A stretch of DNA of 64,000 nt from Phaeodactylum tricornutum CCAP 1055/1 (taxonomy: Eukaryota > Bacillariophyta > Bacillariophyceae > Surirellales > Neidiaceae). Of the stretch, positions 54,097-64,000 are shown piece by piece. Made by a program: the position numbers and the translations under genes. The notes beneath the pieces were generated by a model. That model searched no databases, had not been told where the DNA came from, and was given only the letters and a program-made list of their open reading frames with translations. Position 1 is the stretch's first letter. Each line of letters opens with the position of its first letter. The stretch covers positions 1,283,766 to 1,347,765 of the forward strand of contig NC_011670.1 of assembly GCF_000150955.2 (NCBI RefSeq). The letters are read 5' to 3'.

Positions 54097-57000
54097 ATGC
54101 CCGTCACGTCGCTGGAACTCGAGAACTTCAAGTCCTACGCGGGCTTACAAACCATCGGACCCTTTCGCGACTTTACGTCCGTCATTGGCCCCAATGGTGC
54201 CGGCAAGTCCAATCTCATGGACGCCGTCAGTTTCGTCCTCGGCGTACAGTCCCGCGATTTGCGCAGTACCGTCCTGGCGGATCTCGTCTTTCGTCCTCCC
54301 ACGACGATTGGTACTACTGTGAGTACTACTAGTACGACGCCCGCACTCCGCGCGTCGGCCACGCTCGTGTACGCCGACGCCGTCACCGGCGCCGAGACAC
54401 GCTTCGGACGGACCATTGGCGTCCGCGGAGTCGGGGAGTACCACCTGGACGGGAAGGTTGTTTCCTGGACGGACTACGAAGCCGCCCTCGCCGACATTGG
54501 GGTCCTCGTCAAGGCGCGGAACTTTCTCGTCTTTCAGGGAGACGTGGAAGCCTTGGCGCGCAAGTCGCCGGCGGAACTCACCGCCCTCGTCGAGCAAATT
54601 GCCGGATCCGCCGGACTCGCGGACGACTACCGCCAACGACACGCCGACAAGGAACAAGCGCAGCAGAATACCGTCTTTCTGTTGCAACAGCAAAAGACGC
54701 TCCGGGCCGAGCGGAAACTACTCAAGGAACAAAAGACTGAGGCCGACCGGTTCCACCAACTACTCACGGAAAAAGCCGACGTCGAGACCGAGCTCTATTT
54801 GTGGATACTCTACCACTTGGACCGGGACCGACACGAGCGGGACGCCGTCCTCGGGGAACTCCGCGACGAACGGGACGCCCACCGCGCCACCGAACAAACA
54901 CACGCCGAGACACTCCAACAAGCCAAAAAGCAAGCCAGTGCGGCCCGGAGGGAGACCGGACAACGCCAACAACGCCGGGTGGAACTCGCCGCACTCGCGG
55001 ATCGACTAGAACCCGCCGTCATACAAACCACGGAAGAAATCAAATCCCTCGCTAACAAACTCGCGCAGGACGAGAAACAAGTCGCCAAGAAACAGACGGA
55101 GGCCGATACGCACCGGGAACGAATCGACGCGATTGCCAAGGAAATTGCCGACTACCGCACACAGCTGACCGCGTTGGAACGCGACTACGACGAAATCAAG
55201 GCCAACGCCGCTCCCGTCCAACTCACGCCCGAGCAAGAAACACGTTACGAAGCGCTCCGCTACCAGGCTGCTGCCGCCAGTGCCGCACCAAGACACGCGC
55301 TCCATGCCGCCCAACGACGCCTGGAGCAGGCACGTGCTCACGTTGCTACACTCCAACACACGCTCCAAGAAGCCCAAGCGGCCCAGGCGGAAACCGCACG
55401 CGACGTACAGGCACTCGACACCCGACGCGAGAAACTTACCAAGGTACGGTGGACGAGTGGGTGGGTGGTCTGGCATGTTGGCTTGGATAGGAACGGAGGG
55501 GCATGCCGTTGCCCATGCTGTGTTCTCACGCTCGCGTGTTTTGTTTTTTGTTTTCTCGCGCTTCCTCCCAGAGTCTCGCAAATACTACTCAGGATCTGCA
55601 GGCAACGGAACATGAACTGGTGCAAGTCCAAGGACAGGCGCAGCGGGTCCAAGTTCGTCGCCAGGAATTGGATGTTGACATAGAAAAGCTCGATGCGTCC
55701 TTACGGGAGGCCAAGTACGACAGTACCCGTAGTAAGGACGAGGAATGTTTGGTGCGGGCCATCGCCTCACTCCAACAGCACTTTACCGGGGTTCACGGTC
55801 GACTCGTCGATTTGTGTCGCCCCGTCTCCCGCAAATTCAATCTCGCTGTTACCGTCGCGGCCGGGAAAGACATGGACGCCATTGTTGTGGATACCAAGCA
55901 GACGGCCTTTGAGTGCATCAAGTACTTGCGCGAACAGCGCGTCGGTACGGCCACCTTTCTGCCCTTGGATAGTCTACAAACGCCGTCACCCGATAGTACG
56001 GAACGATTGCGGGCGCACGTGGCCAAGGACGGCCGATACAGCCTGGTAGCCGACGTAATTGCTTGTGACGACGCGGTCCACCGAGCCGTGCAATACGCCG
56101 TGGGGAATACGGTCGTGGCCGAAGATCTGGATGCGGCCCGGGAACTGTGCTTTGGATCGTCCTCGTCGCGGCGAGGCGGTCGGTCCGAGGGAAACTCACC
56201 CCAATCTCGCGTCAAGGCGGTCACCTTGGGAGGGGCCGTCATTAGCAAAGCGGGTACCATGACGGGTGGAGTCACACGAGACGAGGACTCCAAATCGGGA
56301 CGCTGGGATGCGCAGAATCTCCATAAAATTCAGGAGCAGAAAGCTCAGTTGGAAGCGGAACGGGAGGCCTTGGATACCGGCGGTGCCTCCAACAGACGCA
56401 GCGGAGTTGGGGCTGGTGGGTCTTTGGGACACGCGAGCAAGATCGAAGAGCTCCGGAACAAGGTTGGTAATCTCCGCAACAAAGACCAGTATTCAAAAAG
56501 CGATCTGGAGTTTACCAAAAAGCAACTGGAGGAAAAGACGGTGTTGCTAAAGTCGACCGAAAAGCAGCTCGCCAAGTTGGAAAAACAAGTGGCGGCGGGC
56601 GAAAAGGAATTTTCCAAGGCCAATACTGCGGTCCAGAAGGGAATTGCCGCAGTCAAGGCGGCGGAGGATGAGCTTCTTGGAGATTTCCGTGACGAGACTG
56701 GTCTGCGAGATTTGAACGCTTACGAAGAGGCGATCGGAAAAAGCCGGGATGAATTCAACGAGAGGAAACGCACGTTTATGGAGCACATTGCGCAGCTGGA
56801 GCAACAAACAAAATACGAGTCGGGGCGTGATCTCCAACAGCCCATTGTACGTATCGAAAAGCGGATCAAGGAACGTAAGGCTGCTCTTGCCAAAGCGAAG
56901 AAGAAGGAATCTGAACTGCGCAAGAAGGTCGATGAGGCCAAAGCGAATCTGGCCGAAGCGGAAATCAAGGTGGAGGAAGCGATCGACAACGAGAAGAAAT

Positions 57001-58345
57001 TCGAGGAGCAAGTGCAGGATGCTCAAAGTGCCTTGACGGAGGCCCAGAATGAGCGGATTCGTATTGACAAAGCCATTGGATCGGAAGAGACAGCGCTCGA
57101 ACGCCTTCGTGCAAAGTTGCATGATACCTTGCAAAAAGCGCATGTAGAGGAAGTCTTGCTGCCGCGAGTTGGAGATGACAACGCATCTCAGGTCCGCACT
57201 CGCTCTCAGCGCCACAGCGCTGGTGGAAGCGGCGTGGACGAAGCGGGCGAGTCAGAAAGTCAGTCCCAATCACAGATGTCGTCCTCAGCGACTGGCGCAA
57301 GTATTCCACTGACACAGGAGAGCCGTTCGCGGACACACTTCTCCCAGGCAGACAATACCGTTGTCGTCCTGGACCTTGAGAAGGCTTCGAGCGTAGATTT
57401 CTCCCGAATGCCCAGTCCTCTGAAGCAGCGCATGAGTGACCGCGATGAAAAGCGAATGCGCAAGGAGTTCGAGGACAAGCTGGCCAAAATAGCTGCCAAC
57501 ATTGAGAGTATCACTCCAAATATGAAGGTATGCTCCTACCCGTAAACGGATTTTACTGTGGATGAGTCACTGGCTAACACTCTTTTTTTCCGTTTTAGGC
57601 CAGCGAAGCGTTCTCTACCATAACCGATCGCCTCAAAGGAAGTAGCTCGGACTACGAAAAGTCCAAAGAGAAGTCTGCGAAAGCGGCTCAGGCCTTTCAA
57701 CGAGTCAAGGCAAAGCGCGCTAAACTATTTAACGAGGCTTTCAACCATATTGATGAGGCTTTGAAGACAATCTACACCGACATGACCAAGAGTAGCAAGC
57801 ATCCTTTAGGTGGGAATGCCTATCTTAGCCTCGACGATGCCGAAGAGCCGTATAAAGGTGGAATCAAGTTCAATGCGATGCCACCGATGAAGCGATTTCG
57901 TGACATGGAACAGCTAAGTGGCGGCGAGAAGACGGTAGCCGCTCTGTCACTATTGTTTGCCATTCATTCGTTCCACCCGGCGCCGTTTTTTATCATGGAC
58001 GAAATTGATGCAGCGTTGGACAACGTCAACCTTCGCAAGGTTTGCAACTATATCAAGCAACGCAGCCAGACAGATTTTCAGTGCATCGTAATCAGTCTCA
58101 AAGACATGTTCTACGAGCACAGCCAAGGATTAGTAGGTATCTACCGCGATGTCGGTACGAACTCGAGCCATACTCTTACTTTAGACTTGACGAAATTTGA
58201 TCGCAACACGCGCCTGTCGGAGGCCGACGAGAGTAGTGCCATTGGTGGCGCTCGTCGTCGCAGTGGCAAGCGCTCCTTGGACTCGCAAGCCTCTGGTCGT
58301 TCCAGCAAACGCGGTAGTATGGAAAACACAGTGCCGGAGCAGTAA
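54097..58345 (+). CDS. SMC1: Cohesin subunit SMC1
   Basis: Three exons, 54097-55443, 55572-57527 and 57599-58345, 1349 aa, with introns of 128 and 71 nt (GT-AG, phase 0). Walker A is GPNGAGKS (31-38), after the SMC1-typical [10 protein letters not shown] start. Long coiled coils flank the hinge (about 515-680), which contains [13 protein letters not shown] and [20 protein letters not shown]. The C-terminal head has the signature [11 protein letters not shown] and Walker [13 protein letters not shown]. The protein ends in a Ser/Arg-rich tail ([15 protein letters not shown]). SMC1 pairs with SMC3 in the cohesin ring for sister-chromatid cohesion. A Ser/Gln-rich insertion before the third exon ([11 protein letters not shown]) may be a phosphorylated linker. 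SMC3 is excluded by the GQGTMTGG-like hinge end. Confidence 0.95.
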
Positions 58346-58580
58346 TTTGTAAATATTGGCGAAAGTGGTTTTATGTTTGTCAATGATTTTTTCGTTCGTA
58401 AATAAGCACGAGAACTATTCACCAAAACAGTCGAAATAAGTTTGGCCATGCGTCACCATAAAAAGCATACTGTTAGGTGGGCGACAAAAGTTCACATTAG
58501 CGACAGACAAAATGCTGAAGCGAGTACGACAGTAGTTATATTTAGGTATGTTTCGCTATTTGTGCTAGCTCAAAGCAACG

Positions 58581-59339
58581 CTAACGCCAAGCGCGAGAGG
58601 ATTCGGATTGATTGGGCTTGCGTTCTTCACGCTCGCCCCACGATCCAGATCTCCGATTCATAGTACTGCGACTCTCACCTTGCGAAGCCAAACGGCCTTC
58701 GGTTGACTTGGGTTTCCACGTACGCGTATTGCGAAAGGACGTCCGATCCTGCATTGAAGTCTGATGCGGCTTGTACTCCATCTGCGCATGCGACGGAAGC
58801 TGCAGAATCTTTTTGAGAGCATCCCGAATACGCTCAATGATATCCCGGTCCACGGACGTGCGATTCCAGATCCCAATAATGTCTTCCGAATGGCGAATGG
58901 ACAAGACAGCCCCGCAGATTTCACCGTCGGGAACTCCAGTGAACTGGCATCCGATCAGCGCGAGAAGAATCTCCTCCCAGAAGCGGCTTGCGAGACCCTT
59001 GGGAAAACGGACGATCCATTTGCCGCCCTTCGCGTTGCTTTGATCTTCCCAAGTCGGTTTGATTCCGCTGCGAAAGAAGTGATAATCTGTAGTTGACGGC
59101 AAATCGTTAGGCCGTTTGAGAAAATTGTAAGTCGCCCAGAATTCTTCTACCGTTTCAACCGTGCTGAAAGTCTTGATAGAACTCTCGTATGGGTTCGGCG
59201 TTTGTTGCTGCTGTTGTTCTTCTTTGTTGCCATCGGCAGGGGCATCGCCGGCAGATTCTTCGGCTGGTTTTGAAGCTACCTTTCCTCGACGCATAAAAGA
59301 GAAGGTATGAGGAGTATGCAAAGCGTTTCCTTCCGTCAT
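58581..59339 (-). CDS. Class II eIF4E (4EHP/nCBP-like) cap-binding protein
   Basis: 252 aa from the ATG at 59339; an in-frame ATG at 59483 would add 48 residues starting with a hydrophobic segment, which is unusual for eIF4E. The family blocks are IKTFSTVETVEEFWATYNF, SDYHFFRSGIKPTWED, GGKWIVRFPKGLASRFWEE and GEICGAVLSIRHSEDIIGIWNR. IKPTWED and WEEILLALIG fit class II better than class I. The segment before the first block reads HTFSFMRRGK, where class II has Tyr or Phe instead of Trp. Such proteins bind capped mRNA weakly and often repress translation (family knowledge). The C-terminal tail is Arg/Ser-rich and unusually long. Confidence 0.8.
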   Translation of the reverse strand: MTEGNALHTPHTFSFMRRGKVASKPAEESAGDAPADGNKEEQQQQQTPNPYESSIKTFSTVETVEEFWATYNFLKRPNDLPSTTDYHFFRSGIKPTWEDQSNAKGGKWIVRFPKGLASRFWEEILLALIGCQFTGVPDGEICGAVLSIRHSEDIIGIWNRTSVDRDIIERIRDALKKILQLPSHAQMEYKPHQTSMQDRTSFRNTRTWKPKSTEGRLASQGESRSTMNRRSGSWGEREERKPNQSESSRAWR

Positions 59340-59849
59340 AATCAGTGATCTTGAGGGTTGCTGGAGACTAGAGGATTGGGATTGTACGTATAGGCTCCGG
59401 CTTTTCACTGTCAGTGTCGCAAATGTAGTAACTAATGTAACAAAACATACAATTTGGTACCTCCTACAAATCGCCGCTTTCATGCGTGGGGGGATAAAGG
59501 GCTGCTTACACGGATAAAGGGCTGCTTACACGATGTAAATGTCACAGTCGACTGATTTCGCAGCCGTTGACTGACGGGCAGCCAAAAGTACGGGACGAAC
59601 CGAGCCGCAAATCAATTCGCCTGGCCGCTTGCCGCACACTGAGATTGTTGCAAAGTATGGTAGTTCGTGCGTCTAACTCTGACAGTCAAGACCAACCGAA
59701 ACCGAAATCGAACCATCTTCCACCCATGAGAGAAAAAGTTGCGTCCATGCGCTTCGACTTTCTGTGGTCGGGCCCTAATTCACAAAAGAACATCCGAAAA
59801 GAGCTACATTGGCAACTTGCTGATCAAGCTATTGATTGGTAACCTTGAT
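59340..59849. promoter_or_regulatory. Divergent promoter/5' region, class II eIF4E / PTPS-like
   Basis: A 510-nt gap (366 nt if the eIF4E start is 59483). It holds a perfect 20-nt tandem duplication (59492-59531) and an ACTGTCAGT element near 59407. No other gene is seen. Confidence 0.5.
59492..59531. repeat. Perfect 20-nt tandem duplication
   Basis: Two identical 20-nt copies, 59492-59511 and 59512-59531, directly upstream of the distal eIF4E ATG at 59483. Read on the minus strand, each copy contains a GTAAGC, a potential splice donor. Confidence 0.95.
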
Positions 59850-60602
59850 ATGCCACCGCCGACAACTTCTTTCGAAGTATACGTTTCGAAGGATACGTTC
59901 AAATTCAACGCCGCTCATTTCGTGGCCTTTCAAGGATACCGTGAACGACTCCACGGTCACAACTACCGCATCGGTGTTCGTCTTTTGGGTCGTCGGCAGA
60001 TCGGCGCCGACGGATATTTGATCGATTTCGGTTGCGTCAAGGATGTTTGCAAAAAAGTGTGCAAACGCATCAACGAGCATTTTCTATGTCCGGTACATTC
60101 CGATGTATTGAAAATCACGACGGAGAATGAATCAGTGCGCATCGAGTGTGCGGACGGCACCTATTTCGTATTTCCCGCCGCTGACTGTGTCATGCTCCCC
60201 ATATTCCACGCTACCGCTGAAGAACTCGCTATCTATTTGTACGCTGAAATACTGAATGGATTGAACGCCGATTACTTGCAAAAACGCGGAATCCATACCA
60301 TGGAGATTGCCGTGGCCGAGGCCATCGGACAGGAAGCAACGTTTCGACTTGAAATTCCCGAAAATGTGCCGGATGACTTTAAGTTGGATGTCAAAGCATT
60401 TATAACTGAAGGGGATGTTGTTCCCATGCCCTGTCCGGCTGAAACCTTATCAGCGAAAAGGAATTGTTGTCTTGACTGTCAAACGTCCAAGAACGAACTA
60501 TCCGCACAATTGCAAAAGTTGGCTAACGCCATCAACGAAGGTAAGCTTAGAGAAATGGGCAATGTTACGGGCGACGATCTGCAAAGAATCTTTTCCAAGT
60601 AG
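59850..60602 (+). CDS. 6-pyruvoyltetrahydropterin synthase-like enzyme, PTPS-III pattern
   Basis: One exon, 250 aa, from the ATG at 59850; the upstream open frame lacks an ATG. Zinc-ligand histidines are H23 in FNAAHFVAF, and H35 and H37 in LHGHNY. The position of the catalytic Cys of eukaryotic PTPS (six residues before the first His of HGH) is Gly29, and Glu32 gives the E-x-x-H-G-H arrangement of PTPS-III. Those enzymes replace dihydroneopterin aldolase by making 6-hydroxymethyl-dihydropterin for folate. A later ATAEELAIYLYAEI helix and the MEIAVAEAIGQEATF strand match the family. The C-terminus adds a CCLDC motif and a helical tail, together about 60 residues, not seen in typical PTPS. No targeting peptide is seen. 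Confidence 0.85.
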   Translation: MPPPTTSFEVYVSKDTFKFNAAHFVAFQGYRERLHGHNYRIGVRLLGRRQIGADGYLIDFGCVKDVCKKVCKRINEHFLCPVHSDVLKITTENESVRIECADGTYFVFPAADCVMLPIFHATAEELAIYLYAEILNGLNADYLQKRGIHTMEIAVAEAIGQEATFRLEIPENVPDDFKLDVKAFITEGDVVPMPCPAETLSAKRNCCLDCQTSKNELSAQLQKLANAINEGKLREMGNVTGDDLQRIFSK

Positions 60603-61090
60603 CAGCTTTACTATCATAACATCTAGACGAGGAGTTTGTAGACTATATTGGAGTTGATCTTCCTGGTGACAATCTTTCTGTGATCATGAACGTAAGCAAG
60701 AACTTCTTCGATAGTACTAACTGATCCGACAACCGGATGTCCGGCGTGGCGCCTTCAGTGCTACTTAATGTTAGTAAAGGATGGGATGTTTGCGGCTATG
60801 GAATCGCAAATCAACGCGTAGCAAGTGGGACCACTTACACCCCAACCGAAAGAACGAAACTGGAAGAGAGTGCTCATGTATGTGTTAAGCTGCAATTCGA
60901 TGCGATCTACGCAACACACCCGTAAAGATCCGAACGGTCGATCAATCATGAAAGGTCCTCATGCAAGCCTATTTCTGACCGAAAAAGCGCTTCTTTTGTA
61001 CAGTATGTGACCCCAAATTGAGACAAAGCGCCCTGCTTTTCCAAGTAACAAGTCAACTATCATTAAAATGTAGAGGAGAATGACACGTGC
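60603..61090. other. Convergent intergenic, PTPS-like to translocator
   Basis: About 490 nt between two 3' ends, with no supportable gene. A short open frame at 60737-60925 is composition-random. Confidence 0.4.
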
Positions 61091-62277
61091 TTAAGAGGTT
61101 TTGGCCTTCTTCGCTGCTGGCTTAGCCTTGGAAGCAAGCGAATACGCGAAGGTGCCACCAATAGCAATGGCAGATCCGATGATCGTGTTGCGCTCCATGA
61201 CCTCTTGAAAAACAATAGACGACGCAACAATAATAATGACGCGCTTGGCCGTGTTCAAGACCGACGAAGTGACGGCTCCAACGTTGGCGGTGAAAGCGAA
61301 AGCAAACTCGTTGTAGATGTAAAAGCAGAATCCACTGACTCCAATGTTAAAGAGTAGGTTGTTGAGTCCATGCGCAGTGACAGCGTGGTCCCACTCCTGG
61401 CGCAACGTGGGAAGCTCTGTAAACACGACGAAAGGAACTGTGCAGATAAACGAGATGATGTTCATTACGGCGTAAACATTGGCGGCATCCATATTCTTCG
61501 TCTTGTCCGATTTCAGCGCCTTGGTCACGGAACTTCCAAGCTTTCCCTTCAAGGCAGCGGCAAGATTGGCCATGGAGGCGAAGAGAAAGGCCTCGACATT
61601 GATATCAACCCCTTTACCTTCCTTGACACAGGCCAGCCCAACGCCCCCGACGATGACAGCGAGCATAATGTAAGCAAGCGGTGGCTTGATGTCAGCGGGA
61701 GGGATCAGGATACCGACGACGGCAGCAAACACAGGCTCGCAGGCCTTGACGATCTGTGCGAAGGACACAGCCCCCACAGCTGACGCCAAGACAGAACCAG
61801 AGTGAGCCAAACTAGCGCAGAGACCAATCGGGATGCAGGCAGCAATATCTGCGGCTGTGAGATTGGGAGTCTTGCGAAGACCCGTTCCCCACATTACCAA
61901 ACTCCAAACAATACCAACAACGAGCTGGGCAGCAGCCAAGAACCAATGGGCATGGATCATGTTGGCAGCCTTCTTGTTGTAAATGTTGTAAAATGTATTT
62001 CCGGCATACCAGCAAACTACCAGCACAAACTGTAAAAACAAGTTGAAAGCAATCACCAGCATGAGATTAATGCCTAGAAAAAAATGGTCACCATCCATAT
62101 CCGATTCCCACTGAATTGCCGTCTTCGAAACGGTTCTCTTTTTCCTTGGCCATAAAACCAACACTTCTTCAAAAACTTCCCAGTGTTTTCGTTCTATAGC
62201 ACCATCAATACATCTGCAATACTCACAAGCTTTAAAGGCGACGCGGCGCCGCTATCTTTCGCAGTCGAGGAACTCAT
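61091..62277 (-). CDS. Triose-phosphate/phosphate translocator family (drug/metabolite transporter fold)
   Basis: Two exons, 62277-62227 and 62029-61091, 329 aa, with a 197-nt intron (GTGAGT...TTTTTACAG), both strong sites. The 17-codon first exon gives MSSSTAKDSGAASPLKL, which joins FVLVVCWYAGNTFYNIYNKK, the family's first TM and NKK motif. Without it the frame would read through intron sequence. About ten TM segments follow, including the AHSGSVLASAVGAVSFAQIVKACEPVFAA region (key residues) shared with plastid TPTs. NTAKRVIIIVASSIVF lies near the end, and a Lys-rich tail closes the protein. These antiporters exchange triose phosphate, phosphoenolpyruvate or related compounds for phosphate. 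No signal peptide is present, so an outer plastid membrane position is plausible, as for some diatom TPTs (inference). Confidence 0.88.
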
Positions 62278-62834
62278 GGTGGAATTGACCTTGAATGATA
62301 TGGTTTATTTGTGTAATTGCAACAAATCGCGAAGTGTGAGTCTGGAGGGACAGCGATTGAACTCCACGGATCGTCGTTTGATTGGTCCAACAAACGGAAC
62401 ACGCACTTGCATCGAATCGCTAGTGATGACGCAGTGGTGTGATTTTTCTCAATCTGAAATAAGGATTCCTTTCTTGCTAACGTAAAGTTATGTCCACGGG
62501 AGTTTTATATTGCATGATTGATAAGACAATCGACGAGATTCCATTTTAATTCATTGTCAAATGTGCTCTCGAGATTCCCCTTTTTTCGAAATTTGCGGCT
62601 ATCTCCCTCCCTTTCTAGCTAGGAAATGCCGAGATCGTGACAATCCAGACAGGATTGACTACCTAGTAGCTTACTTCTCATCGCGAACCGCGAGAAGCCT
62701 CTTATCCAATGACCGTGAAATATTTTGTGATTTCAGTTTATGTAATACAATAATGAGCATTTCGTTAGAGTCAAAGCGCTGCTTCCGAATTATTGGAAGT
62801 TTAACTCCGCACCAAACGAGATAACGACGTTTCT
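62278..62834. other. Intergenic, translocator promoter to 3' end of the partial gene
   Basis: A 557-nt gap. Open frames at 62183-62485 and 62561-62824 are short and composition-random. A CTAGCTAGG palindrome lies near 62610. Confidence 0.4.
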
Positions 62835-64000
62835 CTAGTGAATGTCTCCATCGTCGTCGCTATCATCCGACGAATCATCATCGGATCGTTCTTCTCCAAA
62901 TACGCTCTCGAACATTGCTATGTTATTGTCGTAGTCCCTTAGCCACAGCGTGTCTTCGTATTCCTCGGTAAACAGCAACTTCTTGTCTCCGTTCAACTCT
63001 TCCACGTATTCAGTGATGTCGGGTAGCCTGTACTTTTCACTGTCACGCATGTACAACAGATCATCCGGATCCGTCGAATCGTCCGTGTCGTCACTGTCTG
63101 ATATATCCTGCACCTGCACGACTTCAATAATTTCATCTCCGCGATTATATTGGCCAACCCGTCGAAACAAAGGTTTCTCTACGAGTTTCTGAGTGTCTTT
63201 CGTTAAGTCTGACAACAGCGTTTTCGTTTTGTCATGACGCTGGTTTAAGGTAGCGATATCGAGTACAAGGGCATCCTTCCATCTTTCTTTATCAAAGCTA
63301 GCCAGATTTCCTTTGCCATCGTTTGGATTGGCTGGACTGTTCAGCTGACGAAAGAGAGCGTCAATCCGTTCACGGATTGACTCGGAGGTGTCCGAATGCT
63401 CCAACGCCGAAGTTATTGACTCCTCGAGCTCATTTATCAGCTCGGTAGCTTCCGTTTCTGAAAATGAGCTGTCCTGCGAGTGTGTTTCTATAGAATTGCT
63501 AACGGTGTTCAAAAGGTCCGCTGCTGTTGCAATACTAGCTCCCTGAATTGCATGCCGCGCTTGCATGCCACGCAGCACAATGGTGACTTGACCAAAACGT
63601 TTCTGCGACGACAAAGTTTGAAGAACTGTATCGAAAAAGGTAGCCGGAATCGGTGTGTCCAGCATGACCGTTGCCCAAGAAGATATTTCCAAAATTGTAT
63701 CAGCTGTATCAGACTTTCTGGTGTCGTGCTTTGCAACCGTATTCATCAATCGTTGGTATAGTGGAAGGTGGAAGGGAAGGGACAAGTTGAATGCGCGCCG
63801 TGCTAGATCAACGGTCTGGTCGAGAAGTTCTTTTGAGTCTTCCAACGACAAACTCCCTTCTAGTATAAAGTCTAAACACCAGGACGTAATCGACAGGAAG
63901 GCTCGATGCAAACTCGCCACCCGCTGTTCTTCCATTGCTTCCTTATCGTCCATCTTCTGGTAGTTGAACTGATTCGCAATTGACAACAAGTCCCGAGCAG
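62835..64000 (-). CDS. Acidic-tailed helical protein of unknown function (5' end beyond window)
   Basis: The frame is open to the right edge, so the gene is truncated at its 5' end; at least 388 aa are visible. The first part is helical with LSLPFHLPLYQRLMNTVAK and SSQKRFGQVTIVLRGM segments, resembling helical hairpin repeats (PPR-like or Armadillo-like). A later LTKDTQKLVEKPLFRRVGQYNRGDEI region precedes an acidic end (RSDDDSSDDSDDDG). Several Ser/Thr-rich acidic patches are candidate CK2 sites. I do not recognise the family. The presence or absence of a targeting signal cannot be judged because the N-terminus is missing. Confidence 0.6.
   Translation of the reverse strand, partial: ARDLLSIANQFNYQKMDDKEAMEEQRVASLHRAFLSITSWCLDFILEGSLSLEDSKELLDQTVDLARRAFNLSLPFHLPLYQRLMNTVAKHDTRKSDTADTILEISSWATVMLDTPIPATFFDTVLQTLSSQKRFGQVTIVLRGMQARHAIQGASIATAADLLNTVSNSIETHSQDSSFSETEATELINELEESITSALEHSDTSESIRERIDALFRQLNSPANPNDGKGNLASFDKERWKDALVLDIATLNQRHDKTKTLLSDLTKDTQKLVEKPLFRRVGQYNRGDEIIEVVQVQDISDSDDTDDSTDPDDLLYMRDSEKYRLPDITEYVEELNGDKKLLFTEEYEDTLWLRDYDNNIAMFESVFGEERSDDDSSDDSDDDGDIH

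Noticed and set aside
1-64000. Search for tRNA, rRNA, retroelements and transposons
   Set aside because: No T-loop-like GGTTCGANNCC box in a cloverleaf context, no reverse transcriptase, integrase, capsid or transposase similarity in any frame, and no long terminal or inverted repeats were noticed. Small or decayed copies could be missed without a search.

Overview
The window looks like nuclear DNA of a pennate diatom, most likely Phaeodactylum tricornutum or a close relative (inference). Genes are dense on both strands, most introns are 60-200 nt, and mixed GT-AG introns interrupt otherwise conserved eukaryotic proteins. Several N-termini carry the signal peptide plus Phe-at-the-cleavage-site pattern (ASAFAP-like) of stramenopile plastid proteins. 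I support 31 protein genes, one of them cut by the right edge. I see no rRNA, tRNA, CRISPR array, retroelement or DNA transposon.

Layout. 0.6-7 kb: a LOG-family phosphoribohydrolase, DNA polymerase kappa, a CDIN1-type nuclease and RAD51C. 7.5-15 kb: an LRR membrane protein with an eight-copy cytosolic repeat, a convergent pair of duplicated small plastid proteins of unknown function, a DUF599 membrane protein and a probable APC13 subunit. 16-23 kb: a METTL21-like methyltransferase, a one-TM unknown, a 3-ketoacyl-CoA reductase-like SDR, a hemerythrin-like secreted protein, a POLE3/Dpb4 histone-fold protein and a frameshifted O-methyltransferase. 24-38 kb: CLU, RAD17, a tandem flavin-reductase protein and a BRM-type SNF2 remodeller. 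38-47 kb: plastid BolA, Mg-chelatase subunit D, TYW2, a triple-thioredoxin-fold GST/glutaredoxin, a small unknown gene and a PhyH dioxygenase. 47-64 kb: a GBF1/GNOM-type ARF-GEF, SMC1, a class II eIF4E, a PTPS-III-like pterin enzyme, a triose-phosphate-translocator-like carrier and a partial unknown.

Themes. Seven genes serve replication, repair or chromosome structure (Pol kappa, CDIN1, RAD51C, POLE3, RAD17, SMC1, BRM). About seven encode candidate plastid proteins (the twin proteins, DUF599, BolA, ChlD, GST/Grx, PhyH). Many neighbours are divergent and share short promoter regions. A 9-mer, TTACAGTTA, recurs at least nine times, always within about 600 nt upstream of a gene start or just inside one. 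Splice models were built by hand from reading-frame continuity and family similarity and have not been tested against transcripts. No single undescribed system stands out. The best leads are the twin plastid proteins, the repeat-bearing LRR receptor, the recurring promoter motif, the PTPS-III-like enzyme and the degenerate triple-thioredoxin protein.
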